A stretch of DNA of 64,000 bases from Physcomitrium patens (lineage: Eukaryota; Streptophyta; Bryopsida; Funariales; Funariaceae): positions 631,919 to 695,918 of the forward strand of contig NC_037274.1 of the NCBI RefSeq assembly GCF_000002425.4, in the 5' to 3' direction. The notes below the pieces were generated by a model. The model was not told the DNA's origin and ran no database searches. It saw only the letters and a program-made list of their open reading frames with translations. Both the position numbers and the translations under genes were made by a program. The first letter of the stretch is position 1; each line of letters begins with the position of its first letter. This document shows, piece by piece, positions 1-9,756 of this stretch.

Positions 1-1
1 A

Positions 2-610
2 TTATGGGCTGATCGAACAACACATAGTTCGGTGACAGGATATATGCCAGTAGAACTTATGACAGGTCAAAAACCAATTATGCCGATTGAAGAAAAGGTA
101 CTTATTTGGAGTATGCTACCATGGGAAGATGGATTGACAAGAGAAGAACTTCTGGCTATTAGGATTCGACAATTGGAGCAAAGAACGGAAGATGTCCAGA
201 TAGCATTGGAAAGGTTAAAAAGAGCAAGGTTACAAAACAAGGCGCGATTCGATAAGCAACATCGATTGAGACCAAAAGCAATCGAGGAAGGTGACTGGGT
301 ACTTGTTTATGAAAATAGTCTGGATAATCAACATAGTACTTTGCGGAAATTTTCAAAACGTTGGTTTGGACCATATGTTGTAACAACTGTTCATGATAAT
401 GCGACTTACTCATTACGGGAGTTAGATGGTACAAAATTGAAAATACCAATTGCAGGGAAGCGAGTAAAAATATTTAAACGAAGACACGCAGAGATGAATA
501 TGGAAGACCTTAATGAAGGTACAGAGATTCCGCAACAAGAAGATGAAAGTGATATAGATAATGAAGGTGACGATGACGAACTGGACAAAGACGTAGGAGA
601 TATATTCTGA
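2..610 (+). CDS. Gypsy integrase C-terminal region, partial (non-chromodomain lineage)
   Basis: The frame is open from base 2, so the gene runs in from the left and the first ATG (base 32) is not the true start. It begins with the integrase tract WADRTTHSSVTGYMP, followed by ELMTG. Then comes a helical, charged stretch (roughly residues 45-90) and a GPY/F-type module with KRWFGPYVV and YSLRELDG. The tail from about residue 150 is very acidic (runs of E and D). In this family the protein joins element cDNA to the chromosome. There is no chromodomain after the GPY/F module, unlike the other gypsy elements here, so this is a different lineage. Stop TGA at 608-610, followed by a purine-rich tract (660-672) and an LTR. 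The frame is intact over the visible 200 codons, so the copy is fairly young. Confidence 0.85.
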   Translation, partial: LWADRTTHSSVTGYMPVELMTGQKPIMPIEEKVLIWSMLPWEDGLTREELLAIRIRQLEQRTEDVQIALERLKRARLQNKARFDKQHRLRPKAIEEGDWVLVYENSLDNQHSTLRKFSKRWFGPYVVTTVHDNATYSLRELDGTKLKIPIAGKRVKIFKRRHAEMNMEDLNEGTEIPQQEDESDIDNEGDDDELDKDVGDIF

Positions 611-672
611 ATCAAACAGCAATTGGGTAAATTGGTGCATACCAGAGGATGCACAAGTTCAGAGGGGGTGGA

Positions 673-1851
673 TGTCGTGTTGTAACATGAGTATACAGTG
701 AAAATAAAAAGAAAGGGGAATTTTATTAATATTCAGTTACCTCGAATATTGGGAGCATCGACCAACTCCAGTACAAATACTGAGTGGTCAGGTTCAGTGA
801 CTCCGTTACAGTCAGCCGGGGCATACTGAAATGCCCCGTTGGATTCCAATAACGGGAGTCAGCAGGAAGAGAAGGACCAATTCACACGACGGGTTCGAAG
901 AGCCAATTGGATCCAATTTCGATAATCCAATCCGGGTCCTCTTACCCAATATGAGACCTGTATTGGTGGGGCAACCCAATGCAGTCTAGTTACGAGAAAT
1001 CCAGGTCTTACTACGGGTCTTAGCCAATCTGACGCGAGGACCAATTTGACCCAATTACGGGAACATCCAGGTTACTACGGGCATCTTTTCCAATATAGGA
1101 CCTGAATTGGTCGGGCGACTCAATGTGGTCCCGATTACGGGGTTCGATTCTGTTTCAGGCTGTCCTGTTCTATGTGCCGTCTCAGGGAACGTTGTTTTCG
1201 GTAAATGGGTTTCTTAAAGGCAAAAACGGAGGAGAAAGTTTGACGGCGAGAGCCAATTTCGGATCCAAGCTTGAGGTGGGAGCCAATTCCGGATCTAAGA
1301 CGGAAGATTGAAGAAATTCAGAGGATAAGGTTAGGTGGGATATAGTTTTGGAGGGTGTGGGGTTTTTTTTTTGAGGGAAATCGGGGGGGGGAAGGATTTT
1401 TCGAGCTTCTGCAAGGTTACCAGTTCGGGGTTTTTTTTTATTGGAGGTTTTTGAAGATCAAGGGAAAGAGAGAGAGGAGCTTCATGCTTCGGGTCGGGGA
1501 AGGAAAGACATAGAATTTGGATTTTTCTTCTTCGTAGAGTTTTGGGGAAGACTGAGGCAATCGCTGCTGAAGTCAGTGTTGTAATGGTGAATCGGGATTT
1601 TTAAATGAAGTGGGTTTGAATACTCTTGACTGTTTTGTGAAATCAAGTTACGTCTGTGATTGAAGGATTAAAAGGGTGTCTATAGGATTGAGTATGCGGA
1701 GTGAATGAAATTTATTGAGTTAATCTAACAAGACAGTCAGTGGATACAAGATCGTAAGTACAAAGCAGTATTGAAGGTTAACAGTTTGGGTTGTACGGGG
1801 TTCTCTGTAACGTCTAGAGACCTACCGGCTGGGGCAAAAAGGACTTCGACA
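673..1851 (+). repeat. 3' LTR of the non-chromodomain gypsy element
   Basis: It starts TGTCG right after the purine-rich tract AGAGGGGGTGGA and ends CGACA, giving the short inverted termini expected of an LTR. No coding frame of note. It is GC-richer than the surroundings. Inside, a segment at about 945-1000 (CCCAATATGAGACCTG) returns at about 1091-1145 (CCAATATAGGACCTGA), an internal tandem duplication with a period near 146 bp. The 5' LTR lies outside the window, so the right edge rests only on the terminal motif and on the start of a different element soon after. Confidence 0.6.
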
Positions 1852-1889
1852 AGCAGTTGAAGAGCACCCGTATAGATTTACGGTGTATT

Positions 1890-2704
1890 CTTGCAGTCGT
1901 TTATATTCCAGCAGTAAAAACTGATAGACTGCTTGACTATCGGCGGATCTCCATACTACCTTCTACAGCCAGACGCCCGACGCGTTCTCGAGCAGGAAAG
2001 CACGTAATACGATACCGCTTGCTGAGTTCGCATACAACAACACTCTTCATGCGTCAACTCAACAAACACCATTCTTCTCCAACTACGGATACCACCCCAA
2101 GCTCGATTTATTGAGTTCTTGAGCAAATAACAACCCAGCAGCTGAAGGATTTGTGAAGCAACTATCGGAGCTTCAAGCGACGTTGAAGCTTCAATTGCAA
2201 TCTGCCCAAGAGAGTTACAAGGCATCTGTAGATAAATATCAAAATGAGGCGCCTACTTTTAAAGTTGGAAGTAAAGTATGGCTTCTTCGACGGAATATCA
2301 AGACCAAGCGGCCATGTGACAAATTGGACTATTGGAGATTAGAGCCATTTGTTATCGAGAAGCAGATTAATCCGGTGGCATATCGTCTGGAGTTACCAGC
2401 TACTATGAAGGTACATCCAGTCTTTCACGTGTCTTTGTTGGAACCTTATCGAGAGTCAGCTTTTCCCCAAAGAGTACAAAGTCCGCCACCAAGTATCGAA
2501 ATTGAAAACCATGAGGAATACGAGGTGGAAAAGGTACTAGATTCACGGCGTAATAGGAGAAAATTGGAGTATTTAGTGCATTGGAGTGGATACGACATCA
2601 ATGAACGAACGTGGGAGCGTGCCGAAAATCTTGCCAATGCACCAAAAAAGGTACAAGAATTTCATCAACGATATCCTCATAAACCTAAGCCGATTCAACG
2701 ATAG
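1890..2704 (+). pseudogene. Family C chromovirus integrase end and chromodomain
   Basis: Remnant of a Ty3/gypsy pol 3' end. From about 1900 the text matches integrase core (IPAVKTD) with frame jumps and missing sequence. PLAEFAYNN is readable near 2020-2040. From 2153 a clean frame runs to TAG at 2702-2704. It has the GPY/F-like part ([19 protein letters not shown], then HPVFHVSLLEPY) and a C-terminal chromodomain (YEVEKVLDSRRNRRKLEYLV followed by HWSGYDINERTWE). Chromodomains of this class steer integration to marked chromatin. The catalytic core is broken, so the protein is dead, but the targeting module remains open. Confidence 0.85.
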
Positions 2705-2824
2705 CTTCTTGCTGAAGCTTGCTCATCAAGTAGCATAAAAAGGGGGGAGGGCACCTCCAAAACCCATAGTTCGATAGTGTAGAACTTTGTTAGCAACTAT
2801 AGTTTGCTCTCATCATTTTAGCCT

Positions 2825-3178
2825 TTGGACATGGATAGTCAAGATACTACACTTGTTATGTCATCTCAAGCGACTAGCTCACGAAGACGACCGCGAGATG
2901 AAGAACCGCCTGCACCACGACGACGTCGGAGGATATCGAGCAACAAATCGCTAGTAATTGTATTTGAGGTCGAGCCTGCCTACGACGGTCAGCCAGAAGG
3001 TGTGTTTGGAGGACAGTTTCACAATGAAGACACAGAAGTCCACGCTTGGTCAGAGGTTGAAGGTGTTGGTCACTACCGTTGGCTCCAAGGGCCGATGAAT
3101 CATTTGCCTCGCGAACAACAATTAGAATTCATAGCGGATGTGATGCGACAGATTTTCATTTTCTTGCGTTGGTATTGA
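2825..3178 (+). CDS. ORF3 of a family C chromovirus, 117 aa, unknown function
   Basis: Small intact ORF 120 bp after the chromodomain frame and 50 bp before the 3' LTR, on the same strand as pol. The N-terminal third is basic with RRRPRDEEPPAPRRRRR, which could be a nuclear or RNA-binding signal. The rest holds LVIVFEVEPAYDGQPEGVF and a conserved block GHYRWLQGPMNHLPREQQ near residues 80-97. The family A elements carry a related ORF in the same place (GHYRWLRGPINHLRREQ in the young copy). I do not recognise the family: it is not an envelope (no signal peptide or membrane segment) and not a known gag or pol domain. Conservation between two diverged families argues for a real protein. Its role is unknown. 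Confidence 0.7.
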   Translation: MDMDSQDTTLVMSSQATSSRRRPRDEEPPAPRRRRRISSNKSLVIVFEVEPAYDGQPEGVFGGQFHNEDTEVHAWSEVEGVGHYRWLQGPMNHLPREQQLEFIADVMRQIFIFLRWY

Positions 3179-3228
3179 CTGATAACAACATTGCTTCTCG
3201 GAGACCTCGAAGTTAGAAGAGGAGGTGA

Positions 3229-3661
3229 TGTCATGGACATACATTGGAAGATTCTTCGAATATTCTTCTAGAATATTCTCTAAAGATTCTCTAAAGATTC
3301 CTTTAGAAGGTTCTAGAATATTCTTAGAATATTCCCTAAAGATTCTCTTAGAAGGTTCTAGAATATTCTTAGAAGGTTCTAGAATATTCTGATAGATTCT
3401 AGGAAGTTGCTCGAGAAGTTTCCTAATTAGTAGAAGTTGTTGGAGAAGCGTCCTAGTTAGCAGAAGTAGCTCGAGAAGCTTCCTATTCAGTAGTATATAT
3501 AGGAGTCGAGGCTGAAGGGTTCTTCAGTCTCGACAACACATCTCTTGGAGTTCTAACTCACCTTTCTGGTGTTGTTCTTGTACTCATCTGTTTAATCTAG
3601 TTCTGCCACTTCTTCTTGAACTTCTTGTTAGATTTCAAGTCTGTATTTTGTGTCCATGACA
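3229..3661 (+). repeat. 3' LTR of the family C chromovirus (433 bp)
   Basis: Termini are a perfect 11-bp inverted pair, TGTCATGGACA at 3229-3239 and TGTCCATGACA at 3651-3661, preceded by the purine tract AGAAGAGGAGG. The U3 part is built from repeats of TTCTAGAATATTCT and TTAGAAGGTTC. TATA box TATATATA at 3494-3501. A 30-bp inverted repeat with one mismatch at 3505-3534 spans the presumed transcription start. The right edge abuts another element, so no 5-bp duplication could be matched. Confidence 0.85.
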
Positions 3662-4437
3662 CAAGCTCTGTCATAATAATACTCAAAAAAATATCTAATA
3701 CCACTTAAGATAAGTAGAAAAAAGAGTTGAAGATAAAGAAAATACTAAGAACAATATTAGTTTAGAAGAAGGTAATCCACAACTTCTAATATGTTTATGT
3801 CTTATGATGAAAAAGGGATAATCCACTCTTAATCAAGACAAGACAAAGCTCTGATATTGTAAGTGTACTCTTATCAATCTGTCAAGGACATGAATTAAAA
3901 GATGATGCATAAACCAATAGAATCTGTATCAAAGAAAGAGTGAAAAAATAAAAATAAAGAAGTACGTATATTAAAAGAAACTAGAAAGACTTATTGCCAA
4001 AAGACAAGAAAACTTGAGTTTCTTGAAACTAGACTAGAAGTAAGAAAGGAGTTGACAAGAGTGAAGAGGGCTTCATTCTTATCTCTATATATTCTATCTA
4101 ACTAGAGGCTACGTAGCAATGTTCTATATGACCTCTAATATGTGTTGACTTTGTAGGATACATGCTTTGACTTACAAGGCAAGTTTTTCTATTTGTGGGC
4201 CATATAGTTAACTTGATTTTCAAGCTAACAACATGTATGGCACATGGCCAACTTGTTGACGATGTTTTTAATCCAAAAAGTCAATTAAAGATACCTATAA
4301 AGTCAAAGTAGCATCTATAAAGCTTCTAGAAAGCTTCTATAGAAGATATTATAGAATTAATTTGCTTTTATCTACTTCTACTTACTTCTACGTATTTATA
4401 CAGGTAATTATTAGCTTATATGCGTATGTCCATGACA
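3662..4437 (-). mobile_element. Truncated family A chromovirus: 5' LTR, leader and first gag codons
   Basis: Minus-strand element head. The LTR is 3880-4437 (558 bp, sense ends TGTCATGGACA and TCCTTGACA). The self-complementary primer site is at 3867-3877, two bases inside the LTR. The leader carries the GGATTACC hairpin at 3762-3789. The gag ATG is at 3674 (sense), and only about five codons remain before the neighbouring family C LTR cuts it off. The rest of the element is absent. Confidence 0.8.
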
Positions 4438-6042
4438 TCTATATGAAAGGGTATTTGAAATTTTAGTATATGCAATAACAAGCACTTAAGTCAATATTTC
4501 ATATATAATAGAAGTTGTCAGCCAATACATGACAAATCTTGGCCCTCAACATTGGATTGCAGTTAAGCAAGTTTTTTTTATATTTAAAAGGTAAGTTGGA
4601 TTATGTGCTATAATATGGTGGAAGTTCTTTAAGTTTACAAGTGATTGGTTACTTTAATATAGATTATGTAAAAAATATTGACACAACGTTGTATTACTAA
4701 CTATTCATTTTTATTGGCTTATAGTATTATTAGTTGGAACAATAAAAAACAACCAATAATTATCTTATCTACCACCAAAGCATAATACATGGCAACTATT
4801 CATGTCATAAAAGAAGTAGTCTAGCTTTATAAGTTATTCAAAAAAATTAGATTTTTACAAGACAATCCTATGATTATTTTTAGTGATAATTAAAGTTATA
4901 TTTATCTTTCAAGGAATCATATATTCCATATTTGTACTAATTATGTTGAAATTTAATATCAATTTGTTTGTAAGCAGATTAAGAATAGCAAGATCAAATT
5001 AATTTTTTGTGGAACTAAAGACTTGGTTGCAGATGTTTTGATTAGACATTTAATTTGTAAGAAGCATTATAAATTCAAAGAGATGATAGAAATCATTAAA
5101 TTAAATTAGTTTAATTTGTCATCAAGTAAAAGTATTAAAAGAGTATTTGCATACATGTGTAATGTCTATTAGATATTATATGTTTACTTACGTGGATAGT
5201 TAAAATTGCATTACTAGTTGATAACTTATAGCCACCATATTAGCTGGTAGTTAGCATATCATTATTGTCACCTACTAAGCCATCATGGGGCCTAACAAGA
5301 AAAGCGTCCATATGTCAATTGGATCTTAGTAGCTAAACTAATTGTTAGTATGTTAACACTAAAAATTCTATGTCAGTAGACCTCAAACTTGTACTATAAG
5401 AACTAAAACATGAGGCTCATTTCAAGCAATTAGTTCTCTTAAATGTTCAATAGTTGGATAGTGAAGTCATATGTATTTTGCATTATTATACTTCTATTCT
5501 ATAATTATACATATATCATATTTTATGACAAATTTTACTTGTTTATCTAAACAAACATTTTGAATGAACAATTTGTTATATTTTAATATGAACCTGCTGG
5601 CAAATTGCAATGAATCAGACTTTGTGAGCCACAAGCCTTTCATGTGCAAATCAACTAATAAATTTATACTCTGTGATATTTATATATAATGATTATACAA
5701 AAGAAGTGGTATAAAAATGTTTTCCTGACATAGTCATAGTTGAAAAATAAGGTCAACAATTTTTCTTTCAGAAATGGACAATTTAAGTTTGACTTGCTGA
5801 AAAATAATAAAAGCAATAAGAATTAATAGCTACTTTTGATCCTCATGAATAATTTATCATTTAAATCAGTGTTTTATTTGTGAAAATTTATTAGTTATCT
5901 TTCACCTTTGTTGACATTCTGTAAAAAGTTCACATAGATCATATGTTTGCTACAAAGGCACATTTACATCATGGAATAGAAAATATACAATGTTATAGAA
6001 CGAATTTTTTTAAAGCATTTTGAATTTGACTACATACAAATT
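4438..6042. other. AT-rich DNA between elements
   Basis: Apart from the copia RNase H fragment listed separately (4690-5110), I see no supported gene here. 5111-6042 probably includes decayed LTR sequence of that copia copy, but I found no clear ends. Confidence 0.5.
4690..5110 (+). pseudogene. Ty1/copia RNase H fragment, decayed
   Basis: Reading the plus strand with stops ignored gives the usual end of a copia polyprotein: KKQPIIILSTTKA, then YMATIHVIKEVV, a DNPMIIFSDN tract, HIFHICTNYVEI and finally CGTKDLVADVLIRHL. These match the RNase H end of plant copia elements (the ALSTTEAEY, H-x-RTKHI and TKDQLAD regions). Several stop codons interrupt it. No other part of this copy is recognisable nearby, and it is separate from the larger copia element that begins at 6043. 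Confidence 0.65.
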
Positions 6043-6291
6043 TAATGAGAGCATTAAATGTAGCCGACGTTCTCCATAATATTTACTATAGAGTACAGTA
6101 AATATTATAGCTATAGTATTTGGAATGTAATAGAAAAGAACTGTTTATCCTCTTTCCTTTCTCTTCTTGTATACAAGACAAAAACCAAATTAATAGATTT
6201 TTATGTGTGAAGCTCTCTCTCCTTAGAAACCTTCTTGTGTGTGTGTGTATTACTTACTACTACTTTTGTATCTTTCTAAACATTCTCAACA
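6043..6291 (+). repeat. 5' LTR of the copia element
   Basis: Matches 18943-19177 along its length, including TTTATCCTCTT, ACCAAATnAATAGATTT and the end CATTCTCAACA. The left terminus is worn (TAATGAGAG against TGTTGAGAG in the right copy). A (GT)n stretch at 6237-6248 is expanded relative to the right LTR. The bases after it, CGTTATTAGCATGAC, resemble the region following the LTR in plant copia elements, but I cannot name a primer tRNA with confidence. Confidence 0.8.
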
Positions 6292-6912
6292 CGTTATTAG
6301 CATGACTGCCTTCTACACATCTATCACAATTTTTTTTTTGCTTTAGACTTGATTCTTCAAACCTATTACTACTCTTACTCACTGTCAAGCTCATGTTCTT
6401 CTTGCTTGCCTTTCACATATTAGCTGCTTGCTTAGAGCACTTGTTCCACTCTCTATCTTGCTTGCTTAAAATACTTGCTCTAGTCAAGCCTCTCTATTGT
6501 GCCCTGTGCCAGCCACCAAACAACTATCAAACTGTCATCGAATTGGCTGCCAACTACTGCCAATTTTGCCACTGCCGCCCTGCTGCTGCTGCCACCTTAT
6601 CATTACTACCACCTTGCCGCTGCTGCTCGCCTACTACCACCCACCCTACCGCTATCGTCCTACCACTGCTGCCCGTCGTGCCGCTCGCCTCCGTCCTATT
6701 GTTGCTCTACTGCCAAAATCTACACCCTTGTTAAAATAATAATAATAATAATAATAATAATAATTAATATTTTTTATTTTTAAATTCAAGTTTATCATTT
6801 TATTTGACTTTATATTTTAAGGTATATTTTACTCAACTTTTCTACTTGATCTTATATTTTCTTTACAAATTTATTTATAATAAGTACTTCAACATCTTCA
6901 ACTACTTCTATT
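6292..6912 (+). other. Copia leader region, no gene
   Basis: Pyrimidine-rich leader with repeated GCTGCTGCC and CCACC words (about 6540-6700) and a TAA/AAT microsatellite at about 6735-6766. Leu/Pro-rich frames here are by-products of composition, with no family signature. Confidence 0.5.
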
Positions 6913-7960
6913 ATGGTTCCAACTATTACTAGTACATGTCAACATTTTCAAGCTCTTTTATTTCTACCATTGATTGTGGATAGAAATAATTATTTATTAT
7001 GGATAAAAATTGCAAAAGAAAATTTATTTGTAGAACAACACTCAGATGTTATTATATTTGAAGAATCTCCTACAATAAGTATTTCTATTCTCCCTGCTAT
7101 TTTTTGGAAAGAACTTCTTCTCTTTTGTCATTATCTTGTACTTGCATTACAACATTAATATTTAAAAATGGAAGATCTTCTAAAACTTTGGAAGAATATT
7201 AAATCCAAGTTTGATCATCAAAAGACTATTTTCTTTTCACCCGCACATCATAATTGGACACATTTACATGTCTTGGATTTTCTAAATTTAAATACTTTTA
7301 ATAGTCAAATATATAGTATTATCTCATAATTATGATTATTTGGACAAAGCATCTCTAAAGAAAAAATGATTGAGAAAATTCTCTCTGCACTTCCTCCTAT
7401 ATCTACAGTGCATGCACAATATGAAATTTGAAAGTCATTCTGATCTCATATCCTATTTACTTCTTGCGGAGAAGCAAAGTGAGCTATTCTTGTGTAATGT
7501 GGAAGCTCGTCCTATTGAAAACACAGTTCGAAAATCTCATGCACTTAATATTTCAAAGTCTAAGAAAAATTATATAAACATGGAAAACATGCTCATAAGT
7601 ATTAAAATAGTCATAGTCATGACCATTTCTACTCATATGGAAAAAATAAACATTCTACTATTAATTATAGTAGAAAATAAAAATCAGAGATGCATTCTTG
7701 CCAAAAGTGTGGAATGATTGGACATTTAGCACATGCGTGCTGTACTTCAAAATATTTTATTAAAATATTCCAAGGAAATTAAAAACTACGAGCTGAGGCT
7801 CGTGGAGTTTATACCATAGATGCATCCATAGATTCATATGGTACTCATGACTTAGAGACTTATATGAATGTCAAAACCTCTAATGATGAATCAAATGATG
7901 CGCTCATTGATTTTACAACAACACATACTATCTTGCCAGATAGACGATTTTTTATTTAAA
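6913..7960 (+). pseudogene. Copia gag, decayed
   Basis: Gag region. LFLPLIVDRNNYLLWIKIAKE near 6957-7019 matches the copia gag start (a protein with the N-x-YLLW motif). Stops follow in several frames. A CCHC zinc knuckle CQKCGMIGHLAHAC is readable at about 7697-7740 and would bind the element RNA. The protease that should follow is interrupted: the frame reads KSSTW at 7960-7974 and goes on with QTKNMM after the chromovirus at 15350. Confidence 0.7.
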
Positions 7961-7974
7961 AATCTTCAACTTGG

Positions 7975-8532
7975 TGTCACGGACATATGCATGTAAGCCA
8001 ATAATTACATGTATAAATAGGTAGAAGTAAGTAAAAGAAGATAAAAGTAAGTTAATTCTATGGTATTTGATATGGAAGCTTCCTAGAAGCTTTATAGACG
8101 TTGCTTTGACTTTATAGGTATCTTTAATTAACTTTTTGGATTAAAAACTTGCTAAACAAGTTGGCCATGTGCCACACATGTTGTTAGCTTGAAGACCAAG
8201 CTAACTATGTAGCCCACATATAGAAAAAATTGCCTTGTAAGTCAAGGCATGTGTCCTATAAAGTCAACACATATTGGAGGTCCTATAGAACGTCGCCACG
8301 TAGCTCCTAATTAGATAGTATATATAGACACGAGAGTGAAGCCTTCTTTACTCTTGTCAACTCCTTTCTTACTTCTAGTCTAGTTTCAAGGGTCTCTAGT
8401 TTTCTTGGCTTTTGGCAATAGCTATTTCAATTTCTTTTTTAATATATATATCAAGTTATTTCTATTTTGTCATCTTTCTATGAGAGAAGTCTCACTTTTT
8501 TATTTGTCTTTATCATACTCTTGTCCTTGACA
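7975..8532 (+). repeat. 5' LTR of A2 (558 bp)
   Basis: TGTCACGGACA start, TCCTTGACA end. TATA box 8319-8326. The presumed RNA start segment ACTCTTGTCAA is at 8350-8360, 31 bases below the TATA start. The primer site follows at 8535-8545 (TTGACAAAAGT, 10 of 11 complementary), after a 2-base gap. Confidence 0.9.
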
Positions 8533-8743
8533 GATTGACAAAAGTACACCTATAATATCACAGCTTTATCTAATCTTGATTAAGAGTGGATTATCCTTTT
8601 TTTTTATAAGACACAAGCATATTAGAAGTTGTGGATTACCCTCTTCTAAACTGATATTGTCCTTAGTATTTTTTTTATTTTCAAGTCCTCTCTTCTATTT
8701 GTCTTGAGCAATATTAGACATCTTCTCTTTTCTAAGTATTATC
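8533..8743 (+). promoter_or_regulatory. A2 leader: primer site and loop hairpins
   Basis: Untranslated leader between LTR and gag. Primer site 8535-8545. A first GGATTATCC copy lies near 8588-8596. A hairpin at 8622-8649 has arms TTAGAAG and CTTCTAA around GGATTACCC. The same order is found in every family A and C leader in this window, which suggests an RNA structure used in packaging or priming (inference). Confidence 0.6.
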
Positions 8744-9751
8744 ATGGCAAAACTTGTTGAAATGAAGAGTGTAATGGCACAAATACAAGAAAAATTGAGG
8801 GAGTTAATGCTTGCGATGCATCAACTCAATTTACCACAACAAGGAGCAACAAGATTGGCAGGAAGTAATGATATAGAAATGATTAGAGCTGCTTCAATAT
8901 CTGTACCAAATCATGTCCCTTCTCCTATGAAAGAATACCCTTTCAATGTTAGAGAACCAAGAATTACCCTATCCGAGAAGTTTGATGGCATCAGATCCAA
9001 GTTTTGAGGATTTATCAATCAAGTACAACTTGTGATTGAACTTCAATCCCAAAGCTATCCAACTTCAGAATTGCAAGTTAGATTCATTAGTATTCTTCTT
9101 TCAAATTCAGCAGAATCGTGGTTTTCATCTTTTCTTGAATGACGAGATCCAATATTGGATAATTTAGAGACTTTTCTAGCGGAGTTTCGATCCATATATG
9201 GAGAATATGATGCAATTCATGTTGCAACCAATAAGATCCATATTTTACAACAAGATAATCAATCAGTAATGTTGTATGCTTCACAATTTTAACAACTTGC
9301 AACTGATATCAAGTGAAATGATGGTCCACTTATTAGCCAATTTTTCTACGGATTACAATACGAGGTAAAAAAATTAATGCTCAACTTACCTGATCCTCAA
9401 ACATTGAGTCAAGCAATTGACTTTGTTGTGAAGTTTGATAATCTCTTTTTTGAATTCCAATTTGAGAATCATACAAGTAGACGTCAACGTTACTATAATT
9501 CAATGGCAACACCAACACCTCTTCAACACATACATTCGGAAGTAGCAAATATATAAATTGATGCAGTACGTTTCAAACTTCTTACTAAGCAAGAAAAGAC
9601 TCATCATCATTAAGAAGGATTGTGCTTATATTGTGGAGAACCTAAGCATAATACTCAACATTGTCCAAAGAAGCGATGCAACTATAAAATGAGGAGTATG
9701 GCCATCAAAGAAGATATCATGTTGAAAAACGAATTTGTCTAGTTACAATAG
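8744..9751 (+). pseudogene. Gag of chromovirus A2
   Basis: Same 1,008-nt span as the gag of the young copy A1 (335 codons plus stop), starting MAKLVEMKSVMAQ. First break at 9005-9007 (CGA to TGA), then more stops. A retrotransposon gag core is visible (EKFDGIRSKF), and a CCHC knuckle CLYCGEPKHNTQHC near 9628-9670. It would form the particle and bind RNA. It ends TAG at 9749-9751, where pol begins in the -1 frame. Confidence 0.85.
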
Positions 9752-9756
9752 GGACC

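Noticed and set aside
6393-6783. Leu/Pro/Ala-rich frames in the copia leader
   Set aside because: Three overlapping frames over the same pyrimidine-rich DNA with CTGCC repeats; composition effect, and the region lies between LTR and gag.
9087-9302. Minus-strand frame inside A2 gag
   Set aside because: Shadow of the decayed gag on the plus strand.
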